Program-made: the position numbers and the translations under genes | The notes under the pieces: generated by a model | Databases searched by the model: none | What the model was told of the DNA's origin: nothing | Seen by the model: the letters and a program-made list of their open reading frames with translations, nothing else | Shown here: piece by piece, positions 37,863-50,700 of the stretch | How positions within the stretch are numbered: the first letter of the stretch is position 1 | How the letters are laid out: each line of letters opens with the position of its first letter | Source: Maylandia zebra | Taxonomy: Eukaryota; Chordata; Actinopteri; Cichliformes; Cichlidae | Direction: 5' to 3' | DNA: 64,000 nucleotides | NCBI RefSeq assembly: GCF_041146795.1 | Contig: NC_135172.1 | Location: 37,658,623 to 37,722,622, forward strand

Positions 37863-40630
37863 AACATGTGTGGGTAACTGATGACAGAGGATAAAGCAAA
37901 CTAAAAATAGTGGCCGCAGTCTGAAAACCAGAACAATGAGCAGGAAAGACCATAAAATGTTATAGAGCAGATAAGATGCTGCATACTTGGTTCTTTTACT
38001 GTCCATATGTAACTCCTTACTACAAGCTAACCTTTCACATACCAGTTTTGGGAGCTGTTGATAACTTGAAATGTTGACAGTGGGAGTTCAAAATACAGAC
38101 AATATCAGATCCGCTATCATGAGTGTCTGATATTAAAACAATTCTTGCATAAGTTTTAAGCTTAGTGAATATTTATAAATACTGCAATATCAAACAGTAG
38201 GAATGCCAAGCACATTCACAACCAGAAATATTAAATGAGAGGTCTTCCAGAAAAGGGCACCGTGTCTCCTACACAGTTTCCAAGTGTTTTATAAGCTCTG
38301 CAGTTAGTGCCTAAGGGCTATGCATCTGAAAAATAGACACTGGTGACTAATTTTCCTTCTGAAAAACAAACTAGAAGTCAAAGAAAGAAGAGTTACAGGG
38401 AGGGCATCAGCAGCTCTGGCATATGTGCATATGTTAAATGCATGAAATAATGAAAGTAAATGTGTATTCACTCTTTCCCCTTTAGTATAATCAAAAGCAG
38501 CACATCTGTCATTTACTAAACCCACGTGGAACCACTGTTAAAATGGGTTGATAGGACGTATGTGTAGCAAGACAAAGAGAAAAACAAGTGAGAACTCATC
38601 TCCTGTCACTCTGAAAAAGCCAACTCTGAAGTGACTGTGGACTATTTCCAAAAAAGATTTCAATAAAAACAGGCCATACTTTGAGAGGAATGCTTGGAAT
38701 TTAAGCTCTCATTAAATTTTAGAAAACCGACCTCTGGGAAATATAATCTGAAGTGTCCTGAAGTGCACGTCATTCCAAGAATAGCTTTGCACTTCACTGT
38801 GTGATAAACCAACTTAATATGTTTGCAGAAGAGGAAACAAGAAGTCTATTTTCAGCAAAACGCTCAACACAACAGCACATGGGTGTATTTAACTTTTTTC
38901 TAACACTAATTGTCCAGTTGTGGAGCATCACTGTGTGAAAAATGTGGTGTATTGCTGTGTTATCATCCATGCTGAGGATGTTTGTGTGCCTGTGTGGGAG
39001 GTAGGTTGAAAGACTAACAGATTCACTCTGTAAAAGTCTGGTAGCTTTGTCTTTTTGTCTTTTTAGAGTAAATTGCCCACGTTAGTAGTGATCAGTAAGC
39101 CATGAGTCATAGAGAGTAGGATTTGAGACAGATGGGTGTAGTTAGGGCCTGTACTTCTGTAACACCACAATTTAACAGGGTTTCTTTTTTTTAAGCCAGT
39201 GCAAGCTGTCTATGCCAAATGCTCCAATCTGTGGTCTTGACCCTTAAACTTCCTCTAAATATAAAAGTTTACTATAAACGCAGTCTCTTGCTAGAGGTTG
39301 CCAGTAACACAGGTCAAACCTAATACTGTCAAGTGTTTAGTGTTACGGACGTCTCCAGTTCACTTCCTCGATTGGACGAAAACCCACAGATATGCACAAA
39401 TCCAAAATCAGAAGGGTTTTCTTTTCTTTTTATTATTAGATCATTAATTAAACAGTTACATTCCCTACGAACAGATAAATTCATCCCTGGATATTCCGAG
39501 TGGCACATAAAGGTCCTGTGTGTGTTTTCAAGCATTGAGGAGATGATGTTGCTCAGCTTCCATTAAGTGCTGCTGATGGGACTCAAAATGCCATCAGGTT
39601 CTGAGGTCACTGATGACTCACAGTTTGACATTATAAGGGACGTTATGATTAAAGCCTAATATGAATATCTGTTAGCCCTTAACTCACAAAGCATCATAAG
39701 CATCATCACCATTTTTCTGTGAACATGTAATTGAGCTGACGGTCCATTTTTCCCCCTGGCTGCCTCTCCTGGACGTCTAAGGTCTCTGTCTCTGGGCCTT
39801 TACCCTGGACTCTTACCATAAACTGAACACTGACAGATGGGAGCTAAAGTGTGGGTGGCTTTGAATGAAACCCTGGTGTGGAATGAGCGGAAAAAGAGTA
39901 AAAGAGGCAAGGATGAAGATCCCTGAAAAAGTCCTTGAAAATTTAAGAATTTCTCCAAGATGTGAAATATCCCGTGTTAAATGTGCAGCAGTGAGATGGC
40001 TGGAAAAAAAAAGAGAGGTTGTTATTTATTTCACTTCAACACCAAGATATCAGATTAGATTGACAGCACCTTGGTAACATTACATCACACGTGTCATCAG
40101 ACTGTGATTCAAATGCTGATGACGGCTGAGTCATAGAAAACAGAAGACCACAGACAAAAGCACAAATATGGAAATCCATCTATCCTTTGTAAATATCAAC
40201 ACTTCACCGAGTTCTTTTGATTCCTCAGAGGCATCCAATGGAAGACAAAACACTGCTCAGTAGACCATTTAACACTTTATTACTTCTAGAAGGGACATGC
40301 GTCCTTCATGACACGTTGCCACGGATCTCAAAATGGTGGTGTGGCCCTAACAGTTTTATTACAGAAGCTCATTCTAGTCTAAACAACAGTGTCTCAGTAA
40401 CTTTCCACTAGAGATGGTCCCCTCTTATCTACATTTTCCCAAGCAAGCGTGAGCGAGAGTCTACAGCTTTCTACTCCCTAAGGACACATGGTCTCATGCC
40501 TTTATTTTTCAGGGCTGTGTCCACTTAATACTACACTATATAACTTTATAACACTTATTAATAAAAAAGCATAGCATTACTGAGGCACTGTAAATTATTT
40601 AATCCCAACACCTTCCATTTTCTTAAAGTG
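37863..40630. other. Gene-free sequence
   Basis: No exon homology, transposase remnant or structural RNA was recognised. Short frames near 38300, 39330, 39865 and 40217 show no family resemblance. Confidence 0.4.
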
Positions 40631-40631
40631 T

Positions 40632-40738
40632 CACAGGGCGAGAGGTAACATACTACCTAGAGATATCCAGGTTGTATATTATGAAAACCTTATATATATA
40701 TAAAAAAATCAATAAATAAAATAGTTCCATCTGTGTAC
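40632..40738 (+). repeat. Direct repeat, copy 1
   Basis: This 107-bp segment starts 'gtcacagggcgagaggtaac', includes 'gagatatccaggttgtatat' and ends 'atagttccatctgtgta'. It recurs in the same orientation at 41133-41234 with small indels. The leading motif belongs to the same interspersed family as 2576-2690. Confidence 0.85.
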
Positions 40739-41132
40739 AATTGATCTTATTAAGAAAGTGGTTGAGAAATTATTTAACAACAAATAAAAGTGAAAAGATA
40801 CAGCAACAGTACAGATCAATACATGAAAGTTTGACGTTTAAGATACAAGGCGTTATAAAGAATATCAAAATCTGGAATAATGCAAGAGTGTTGTGTTTAA
40901 AAATCTTCAACATCAACAATTTTTTCCACATCTTAAAAGCACAATCTTTGGATTGGATAGAGGAAAAATGGGATGTTTTACACCCATGTGATGTCTCAGA
41001 GTTAATAAAGAATTCTTTTTGTTTATAGCAAATGAGACATTATCCCTATATTGTTTTTAGCACTATGATTAGCACTTGGAATTCATCTATCCTTCCATTT
41101 ACTTATTTTCTTATCCCTAGCCTATCCCAAGT

Positions 41133-41234
41133 GTCACAGGGCGAGAGGTAATATACACCTAGAGATATCCAGGTTGTATATTATGAAAACCTTATATATA
41201 AAAAATCAATAAATAAAATAGTTCCATCTGTGTA
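41133..41234 (+). repeat. Direct repeat, copy 2
   Basis: A near-identical second copy lies about 501 bp downstream of the first and differs by a few indels in the TA/A runs. The intervening 394 bp is not duplicated. It is preceded by 'ttatccctagcctatcccaa', the upstream part of the same fish repeat family. Confidence 0.85.
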
Positions 41235-41239
41235 GTTCC

Positions 41240-42196
41240 ACCTGCACGATTGTCTCTCTGACAGTCTTACATGCTGTTGAAATGTTTAACTGTCTCTTCT
41301 GCTTTAAGTGCAAAAGGATGCAATCAGAAACCAGAGCTATATATAGACTTCTATAGTGCAGCAGTCCTTCAAGATGAGCGTTTGAGCAATTGCCACGTTG
41401 GGAGGAAATTCTTTATTCTCCACCTGCCATCTAGTGGATTCTTTGGGAATCATAAATTGTGTTTATTTCAAACTAAACTATATTTGGCCTCTAGATGGCA
41501 ACACACTGACTGGGTTGCATAGGGAATGCACTAATCTAAAGTACAAACAGTGTACAGAAGAGTATATGTTGTGCTTTATATGCATGCAGAGATATCTGTA
41601 AAACTCTGGCTTTACTGTAAAAACACATGGCCTTTGTTGTTGAGTGAAAGTTTATATTTAGTGTGGGCTTAGATATATTGTTTTAGTGTGGACACAGCTG
41701 TGTCCTCTGTCTGCCTTACTGAAGTAGTCTGGCGCTCAGCTATAACAATCTGTCTTGGCAAGACTAGAAAACACCACCCACACTCCAACAACTGCTCCAT
41801 CAAGTCACACGCTGAGTGCAGCACAGAGAACCATATTAAAATCAGTCTGCGAGGACCGGCTGAAATGGTAGTTATTTGTTCACAGCAGGAGTCACTTATT
41901 AGCTACATTTCCTCCCTGTTTTTCCTGTTTGTGAGCCCAGCAGCCAGTCTTTCCTTTTTGTTCTTCCAGTTTGTCTTTGCTTCCTTGGCCTCTGCTTGTT
42001 CCAGCCAACAGTAACCAGACAGAGTCTATGTTTAAATAAACAGGAAGGGTTTTCTGTCTGGGCTCAGTTTATGATGTGTGGACTTACAGGGAGTTCAAGT
42101 GGGTTACAAGGTCATTTCTGAGGTCATTTCAGCATGGAGGAAGGCTTTTAGAATGATAAATAAACCAAAACAACACTATTCAAAAGTATAAGCATA
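41240..42196. other. Gene-free sequence before the intact Tc1
   Basis: No exon is recognised. The short phrases 'ctgccatctagtgg' and 'cctctagatggc' occur near 41430 and 41500 in opposite orientation, a common short motif in fish intergenic DNA. Confidence 0.35.
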
Positions 42197-42198
42197 TA

Positions 42199-43805
42199 CA
42201 GCGGGGAAAATAAGTATTTGACACATCAGCATTTTTATCAGTAAGGGGATTTCCAAGTGGACTATTGACACAACATTTCCACCAGATGTTGCCATCAAGC
42301 CAAATATTGAAGTCATACAATCAAATCAGAACATATAAGTATACAAGTTAAACCATAATAAATAAAGTGAAATGACACAGGGAATAAGTATTGAACACAC
42401 TTTATTCAATACTTTGTAGAAAAGCCTTTGTTGGTGATTACAGCTTCTAGACGCCTCTTGTATGGATAGACCAGTCGTCTGCATTGCTCAGGAGTGATTC
42501 TGGCCCATTCTTCCACACAAACGGTTTTTAAATCTTGAAGGTTCCTTGGGCCTCTTTTATGAACTTTAATCTTCAGTTCTCTCCATAGATTTTCTATGGG
42601 ATTTAGGTCAGGTGATTGACTGGGCCATTCAAGCAACTTGATTTTCTTTCTTTGAAACCACTTCATTGTTTCCTTGGCCTTGTGTTTGGGATCATTGTCT
42701 TGCTGAAATGTCCACCCTCTTTTCATTTTTAGCTTCCTGGTAGATGGCAGCAGATTTTTATCCAGAATGTCCCGGTACATCTCTCCATTCATCCTGCCTT
42801 CAATAATATGAAGTCTGCCAGTACCCCTTGCTGAAAAGCAGCCCCAAACCATGATGCTTCCACCCCCAAACTTGACTGTTGGTATGGTGTTCTTGGGGTG
42901 GTGAGCAGTGCCATTTCTTCTCCAAACATGGTGTGTAGAATGACTGCCAAAAAGTTCAATTTTGCTTTCATCTGACCATACTATAGTCGTCCAATAATCC
43001 ACAGGCTTCTCCAAATGCTGTTGCGCAAATTTTAACCGAGCCTTGACATGCTTTTTGTTCAGCAATGGAGTCTTGCGTGGTGAGCGTGCATGGATGCCAT
43101 GGCGGTTCAGTGCATTGCTTATAGTTTTCTTTGAAACAACAGTACCTGCTGATGCAAGGTCTTCCTGAAGTTCTGTCCGAGTGGTTCTTGGCTCTTGGAG
43201 AACCCTCCTGATTATTCTTTGGACTCCTCGGACAGGGATCTTGCGTGGAGCACCTGATCGTGGCAGGTTTATGGTGAACTGATGCACTTTCCATTTCCGG
43301 ATAATGGCCCCCACAGTGCTCACAGGAACATTCAGCATTCTGGAAATGCACCTATAACCATTCCCATCAAAATGCTTTTCAACGATAAGATTACGAAGAT
43401 CTTGAGAGAGTTCTTTGCTTTTACCCATCATGAAGTCTTTCCTGTGTGCCTTCTGGGTAATGAGGAGCCTTTATAGGCCATCAATTAGGACTAAAGCAGC
43501 TGATATCAATTAGTACTGATAGGGGACAGGATTTCTCTATCAATACTGACAGATTTCAGGTGATCTCCTGGCTTTCTATGTCATTTTGCCCCTTGTTATC
43601 TCCATGTATTCAATACTTATTCCCTGTGTCATTTCACTTTATTTATTGTGGTTTAACTTGTATACTTATATGTTCTGATTTGTTTGTATGACGTCAATAT
43701 TTGGCTTGATGGCAACATCTGGTGGAAATGTTGTGTCAATAGTCCACTTGGAAATCCCCTTACTGATAAAAATGCTGATGTGTCAAATACTTATTTTCCC
43801 CGCTG
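42199..43805 (-). mobile_element. Complete Tc1 transposon with IR/DR-type inverted repeats
   Basis: A 1607-bp element bounded by TA dinucleotides (42197-42198 and 43806-43807). Terminal inverted repeats of about 197 bp (42199-42395 and 43609-43805) start CAGCGGGGAAAATAAGTATT and differ from each other at only about three positions by my reading. Each repeat carries an outer motif (ggggaaaataagtatttgac) and a similar inner direct repeat (cagggaataagtattgaa), the IR/DR layout known from Sleeping-Beauty-like elements. Between them lies one intact transposase gene. Low repeat divergence indicates recent insertion. It sits between gpr78 and the 3' end of htra3. Confidence 0.95.
42406..43431 (-). 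CDS. Tc1-family DDE transposase, intact, 341 aa
   Basis: Cut-and-paste transposase of the enclosing Tc1 element. The length of 341 aa is the usual full size for the family and there is no internal stop. An N-terminal paired-like helix-turn-helix region (about 1-60, starts [15 protein letters not shown]) is followed by a GRPR-like linker variant (LPRSGAPRK, about 56-64) and a second HTH region with [12 protein letters not shown]. The catalytic DDE domain shows the first Asp in [12 protein letters not shown], the second in [14 protein letters not shown], and the Glu in [15 protein letters not shown], a DD34E spacing by inspection. The domain also has the [12 protein letters not shown] glycine-rich block. 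The first of the two tandem ATG codons is taken as the start. The gene is single-exon and depends on the element's own termini, not on nearby host genes. Confidence 0.95.
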   Translation of the reverse strand: MMGKSKELSQDLRNLIVEKHFDGNGYRCISRMLNVPVSTVGAIIRKWKVHQFTINLPRSGAPRKIPVRGVQRIIRRVLQEPRTTRTELQEDLASAGTVVSKKTISNALNRHGIHARSPRKTPLLNKKHVKARLKFAQQHLEKPVDYWTTIVWSDESKIELFGSHSTHHVWRRNGTAHHPKNTIPTVKFGGGSIMVWGCFSARGTGRLHIIEGRMNGEMYRDILDKNLLPSTRKLKMKRGWTFQQDNDPKHKAKETMKWFQRKKIKLLEWPSQSPDLNPIENLWRELKIKVHKRGPRNLQDLKTVCVEEWARITPEQCRRLVYPYKRRLEAVITNKGFSTKY

Positions 43806-43807
43806 TA

Positions 43808-44194
43808 TGTAGTATGTGCAAAATGTCAAGCTACTGAAAGATATTTTTCTGCCATCTTGATTTAATTTGGCTTTTGTATAAGTACTTTCAGGCTACTTCA
43901 GGGTGTGCGACTTTAAGATTCAGGTTATGTTATGACTGAAGATTTTTCATTTCCAAAACAGGAAAGAATACAACCAGCTGTTCCCTGTAACAGGATTTTA
44001 CTCATAGTGCCTGTGTTCCGTATGTGGAGGTGCTGACTTAGGTTTGTTTAAATTAGGAGAAAGTCTTTCCAAGAGAGAGGATGGAGGAGGGATGAGAAGA
44101 CATAAACAAAGGAATGGAAGCTGCCTTCTGGAAAGCAGCTGCTGAACAGACTAGACAGAAAAACACACAACTGCACAGATCCTTCTTCTAAGCT
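43808..44194. other. Gene-free sequence between the Tc1 element and the htra3 3' end
   Basis: No coding or repeat signature was recognised. Confidence 0.4.
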
Positions 44195-44200
44195 TTTATT
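44195..44200 (-). other. Candidate poly(A) signal AATAAA for htra3
   Basis: AATAAA on the minus strand, 218 nt downstream of the htra3 stop codon, is a plausible position for 3' end formation. No transcript evidence is available. Confidence 0.45.
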
Positions 44201-44417
44201 CTAAAGCGCCTTAAATATACAGTGCAATGGATTCTACTGAGCTGTATTTTGAAGTCTGTGTTAAACTACAGTATTTCAAACTCTACCAAAGCATACATCA
44301 TCAGGCTAGTTGGGAAAGGAACTGCTCTTTTCCGTTCTCTTGTTTTAATAAGAAATCAGTACTGGACATATTGAGTCCTGCCTCTTCACAACTAAAAGAT
44401 ATCAATTCTCCCAGTTT

Positions 44418-44737
44418 TCAATGTACCAAAAGCTGTGGGTGGATATTGAAGAGTAAGTCATCGTTCCCTCTGCGAATCTCAAGTAGGAGTGGCTGGTCGC
44501 TCTGCAACACCTCATGGATGTCTTCAGTGGTCCTGACTGGCTTTGCATTCAACTTCACTATAACGTCACCTTCCCTAATCCCTCCTCTAAGACATGGAAA
44601 AGAAAAGAAGCTCGAGTCAACCGTTTACTACAAGTGTGCCAGAAAGAGAAAAAGAAGATTCAGACTTATAATGACATCATTGTCCATAAATCTGCAATCA
44701 CTTTCTGGAAGTATGAAACAGGGTGATATCATTTGAA

Positions 44738-44793
<56 letters not shown>

Positions 44794-47700
44794 TTTGCAG
44801 GTGTGTGTGAGCATACTTTTCTGCTGGAGTGTTAGGTATGACCTGCCGCACCAAAACTCCACTACTGATGTCGGGGAAGTCTGGGTTATGAAGTCGCAAC
44901 TCTTCTACAAGACTGTGGCACACGTAGGACACAATATTAATGCTATTAACACATTTTTACACATTATCATTTCAATTATGTAAAAAAAGGAAGTGCATCA
45001 CATAAAACTAATTCCCTTTTCGGACATACTCAGACATGCAAACATTTGATTTTCTATGAAACAGCTCCTGCTGACAAATCAAAGGTAAAGTTGTTTGGCT
45101 ACAGACAAAGTAGACAAGCAGCAATACCAGCTCCTGAAGCCAACTTATGTTTCCCATAGAATAACACAGAATTTGTCGGTTTGTTTGTTAAATGATTTAT
45201 TCACAAAACAAATGTTGCTCTTAGTATTATTTGGGTATGCCACCTTTATCTGTAGTAGGAAGTGTATTAAAGAACATTAGTGCAAAATTTATTTTCTCCT
45301 TACAGTCTAATATGTGTGTGACTTTGTAACAACTTACGCTTTGGTGATGGTGACCATCCAGATGCCTAAAAAATGTCTCTTAACTAGGGACGCGTCTGAA
45401 AGCACAACAATATAACCATAATTTAAACACAGCCTCATGCAAAGGCTAAGTTGGGCTGACGGGGAAAGATGAGCTGAGGAGACAGTTAATAACTATTTTA
45501 TTAAACACATATTAAAATATAAATGTAGCCATTAAAATTATAGTCCAAATCCTGAGGATTTCATTTGTTATTAAAGATCTATTAACTTTTAGTCTACACT
45601 CTTAACTGCATGTTTTGCCATATATGTAAATAGTTATAATATTTGCACAAAAACGTCTTGTCTCTCACCTGCATCAGACTGTGGTTTGTCCATTTTTCTT
45701 TTCTGCTGTCTCTTTTCTGTCACAACAAAAACCAGTCAGAGTAGTAGGTAATGAAAATTAGAGACATATACTGGGGGGAAATAGTCATTTAAAGATATTT
45801 TAGATAATAAGATGATAAACTTCACAAAAAAAAGTCACCATCTTTCTTGTGTTTAATCTGTGACTCTGAAAGAAAGCGGCTGATGCGGTCTGCCGGTATA
45901 GCGAAGGAAATTCCTGCTGTCACTTTAAGAGTGTTGATTCCAATCACCTCACCATCCTGAAGGAAACACAAACACATGTTGAAAGACAAACACAACATGA
46001 TGGCTGCCAAAAAGGACTTGATGCTGACATAAATATCAGCCAGTAAGAACTGAGAAAAATATGTCAAGATTTTCAGAAAAAAAAACTGCATCAGTTGGTA
46101 TGTAGAGCCGAGCATGTGGCACAACTACAGTTGCTATGATATATTGATAAAAACACAATGCATGTGCCTTTTTAAACGTGCACTCGTTTATGGCGTTATA
46201 AATGTGTCATTACACAGAACACTTTAAAGCATGTGACGCATGATGTGTCACGATTGTGTCCCAGTGTTACTGCAGTCAATAAAAATAAACTGCACGTTTC
46301 TACTTTGAGCTTTTTTATAATTAATATTAGTAGAACTCCAGAATTGGAGTAACAGCTATAGCCGTTAATCACTGGCCACAAGAAAATATGCTTGAACAAA
46401 TCTGTAAATCAATTTTGAGCCATTTTGAGTTCATAGTTCATGGGACACAAGAGGGTTTATAAAACAAGCAAAGACTGTATCATATCGCAGGTTTTTGTGC
46501 TTTGGTTCTGCATTCTGGTTTCTTAGTATTTTTGAGTCTTAGTCATGTTTTATTTTTCTAATGTTTGAAGTTTAGATTTTTTTTTCAACCATATATATTT
46601 AATATGTGTAATATACTGAATTATATTTATGAAATAGAGCCGTTTCTATTTATTAGTGCTCGTTTGCTATATTTTTCAGCCTTGCAATACACTGTATTAT
46701 TTCACTAGTTTAGATAGTTACTCTTTTTGTTATTTTGGAGCAACTGTGACCACATAATTTTCTTAGGGATTAGTAAAGTGTTTTGATTCTGATTTTGTGT
46801 TTGTTGAACATCTGGATTTCCTGTTTTCATTTCTTGTTCTCGTAGAGCGTGAGTTTTATTTTTTTATGATATCTTGTGTTTTGATATTAGCAAGAGTTTC
46901 CATGTGTGTTCGTTTGTTAATTGTTAGTGTTTTACTTTGAAGGTTTGCTTTCTTTTGTGTCTTGCGTCAGTTTTGCTTCCTGTGCTCCTCTCCCTACTGT
47001 TTTCATCAATAATAATTTTTCCGTAATTATAATCCTGTCGTCCCTTTTTACTGTTGATCTTTGGAATTTCCTGTGTGTGCTCCTCCACTTCCCTTTCATG
47101 CTGTCCAGTTTATTTTCTTTGGAATTAACCTGGTTCTTTGTTCTTCTTTCTAGATTCTTTGGGTTTTCGTGACTCTTAACTTTGTGCTTCTTGGAGTACT
47201 GTTCAGCTGGTAAAGCTCACATTTTGTTTGCATTCTGTGCCTTGTTATGCACACATCTACAAAGCTATTTGTGACAGTTAATAGTTTCTTTAAATGTGCT
47301 GCAATACATACAACAAAATCAGGTATAATGTCTGTAGTGTATATCACACTTAAGCTCCCTCTGTGCTTTGGCGAATAATACGTTTGTGATATTCAGGCTC
47401 ATATGACAATTTGGTGACTCATAACTGTTTATGCTGCGTTGGTGAAAACTCCGTTCTTTGTTTGAGGCCAAACTGAAAACACTCCAAAATCAAATGGATC
47501 ATCTACTGTACCTTAGAGAACACCACTTACCAAGTTAACAAGAGGTCCTCCCGAATTGCCGTACTTGACACAAGTATGGAAGATATAAAATAGAAACAAG
47601 CACAACAGTAATTCTTACACATATGGGAATATTAAAAGACAATTATGTAGTTCAATAATGCAATCAATGTGTATAGATGGAGATATTTAAAAATGTTTCA

Positions 47701-50700
47701 CGTTAATAATAGCATCAGTTTGGATGTAGTCCATGTCTGAGTCCTTTATGCCCAGCTCTTTGCCATCTCTTTGTGTAGTGCTGACGATGCCGGTGGTGAC
47801 AGTGTTCTGCAGGGCGAAAGGGCTGCCAATGGCAACCACAAACTCTCCTGGCCTCAGATCAGCCGAACTGCCCAGAGACAGCACGCGAAGTTTCTTCTGC
47901 TACAACAAGCACAAAAAAAACCCACTCAAAAAATACCAGCACACAGGCGAAAACGCGAGTATGTCAGAGCAACACAGATGAAAAGAAGAAAAGACATTTA
48001 GAGGAAGAGGAATAGTTGAAAGCTTACAAAACTCTCCAGGTATTTCAGACAGGGGTGTGAGATTACACACATCAGCGCTCTGTCTGTGACTCACGGAGCT
48101 AGTGTTTATGAAAGTCTTATTAATGTCTAGCAGAAAACTGTCAGATGTTGACAAAGAAATGTGTCAGGATGTGGGGCTGTGTGGTTTATGTGGGCTCATT
48201 TAAGATTTATGGATGTAAAAAAATCTAAAGATTCATGTGTTTATATTTGAAAAGGAGAAGAGGGTAGAGAAGCTTATGATGATAGCATGTCAGGGCTTGT
48301 GCCCTTACCTGTGGATTGACCTTGATTGTAGCAATGTCTGCCTTCCTGTCTATGTCTTTCACCACGGCTTCATATGCATCTCCGTCGTGGAGCTGAACAC
48401 GCAGCTGTGGCCTGCCTGTCACCAAGGCAGCTGTGGTTACCACATGAGCGTTGGTCACAATCACACCTGAGTGGGACACGATGAACCCAGAGCCACTGGA
48501 GAGCCGCATGTGGCGACCTAAAAGAGGATGCCTGGAAACAGAGGGTAAATGAAAAATTATTAAAGCGAACATGATTAATAATAACAATAATAATTAAAAT
48601 GTGCTTTTCTTGCATATATTTCACATTCTGGTTGCCCTATATAGAAGTAATTTTGGCAGCTTGGAGAGTTTTATGCCTTAATGTGATGTGCTTTGGACTA
48701 AATTGTATGCTTAATTTTATGCATGATTTGAATTTTATTTTAATTTTAAGCTTAAATTTGAATGTAATTTTATGCTACTTATAATAGCAGGCAAACAGCA
48801 CTTGATTGGGCCCAATATCCCTAAAACAGCCTGTTGAGGAAACAGGTTGCACTCGTTTTTTCTTACTTGAGATCAAAGCAGACAAATCAAGCCATTATGC
48901 TATAAAACAATATAAATAAGCAATTTTTGTTATTTTTATACACATACACAATCCAAACCTTAAGAACAGCTCAATGTGGACGACAGCAGGGGCTATTTTC
49001 TCCACGACATCAGCAATGAAGTTGAACTTGTATCGAGGGCTGCTGAGACGAATCAGGGTACGACCTATACTGACAAGAAAACCCCACCAAAACATTAATA
49101 CAGACAGCAATCAATCTATCTATAGCTACAGTTAGGTCCATAAATATTTGGACAGAGTCAACTTTTGAAACAACTCACACTTTCAGCTTTAATTTAGTGG
49201 GTTGAACAAAAAAGATGCATAAAAATGTGAGAAACTAAAGCATTTTTGTAACACAATCCCTTCATCCCAGGGGACTCAAAAGTAATTGGACAAATTAAAT
49301 TACTGAAAATAAAATGTTAATTTCCCATACTTGGTTGAAAACCCTTTGCTAGCAATGACAGCCTGAAGTCTTGAACTCATGGACATCACCAGATGCTGGG
49401 TTTCCTCCTTTTTAATGCTCTGCCAGGCCTTCACTGCAGCAGCTTTCAGTTACTGTTGTGGACCTTTCTGTCCACAGTTTAATCGTGAACAAGTGAAATG
49501 CATGCTCAGTTGGGTTAAGATCAGGTGACTGATTTGGCAACACAAGGATATTGCACTTCTTTGCTTTAATAAACTCCTGGTTTGCTTTGGCTGTATGTTT
49601 TGGTTCATTGTTTATTTTTATTATGAAACACCGGCCAATCAATGTGACTCAGTTTAGCTGGATTTGAGCAGATACATCTTCAATAAACATTAGTGTCCCT
49701 GTCCGCCACTGGCAGCCATGCACGCTCAAGCCATCACACTGCCTCCGCCATGTTTTACAGATGATGTGGTTTGCTTCGCCATACTTTTTTCTTGCCATCT
49801 TTCTGGTAGAGGTTGATCTTGGTTTCATCTGTTGAAAGACTGTTCTTCCAGACCTTTGCTGGCTTTTTTAGAATTTTTTTTTTTTTTAGCTTGTCCAACC
49901 TTTTTATTCTTGAGGTTTATGATTACAACTTCCTCCTGGAGAGTCTTGCTCACTCGGCTGGCTGTTGTGAAGGGGTTTCTCTTCACCATGAAAATGATTC
50001 TGCGATCATCCACCACTGCTGTCTTCTCTGGACATCCAGGTCTTTTTGCATTGCTGAGTTCAGCAGTGTAGGTTTTGCCACTTCTAATATTGTAGCAATG
50101 TCTCTGATGTTTTTTTTTCTGTTTTCACAGCTTACAGATGGCTTGTCTCACCTGCATGGAGCGCTCCTTTGATTGCATGTTGTCTGTTCAAAGAAAAATC
50201 TTCCCAATGCAGGCAGCACACCTCAAATCAATTCCAGGACTTTTATCTGCTTAACTAATAATGACATAATGAAGGAATTGCCCACACCTTCCTTTGAATC
50301 AATTTTCCAATTACTTTTGGTCCCGTTAAAAAGAGGGTGGCATATGTTAAGGAGCCGAAACTCCTAAAACCCTCATCCAACCTGAATGTGATATCCTCAA
50401 ACGAAAGCTGAGAGCCTACACATTATGTCCATTATATAACTATAATTGGAATATGTTTCAGTAAACAAAAAATAAAAAACCAACCTTGCCTCAGTGCCCC
50501 TAATCTAGATATTTTATACACACGTATGCGCACACGAATGCGCACACGTATGCGCACACAAATATGCGTACACAAATATGCGTACACAAATATGCGTACA
50601 CAAATATGAGTACACAAATATGTGTACACAAATATACACATATACACATATATGTGTATATATACCCATATATAGGGGAGACCGGGGATAGTTGTAACAT

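Noticed and set aside
40741-41028. 95-aa frame between two direct repeats, looking like a gene framed by repeats
   Set aside because: No homology recognised and composition is that of AT-rich non-coding DNA; the flanking repeats belong to an interspersed fish family.
44227-44736. 169-aa plus-strand frame
   Set aside because: It is the antisense of the last htra3 exon (44418-44586) and its flanks; the minus-strand reading matches the PDZ domain.
50517-50670. Regularly spaced repeats, considered as CRISPR-like or a regulatory array
   Set aside because: Units are contiguous with no unique spacers and grade into CA/TA simple repeats; this is a minisatellite in vertebrate DNA.
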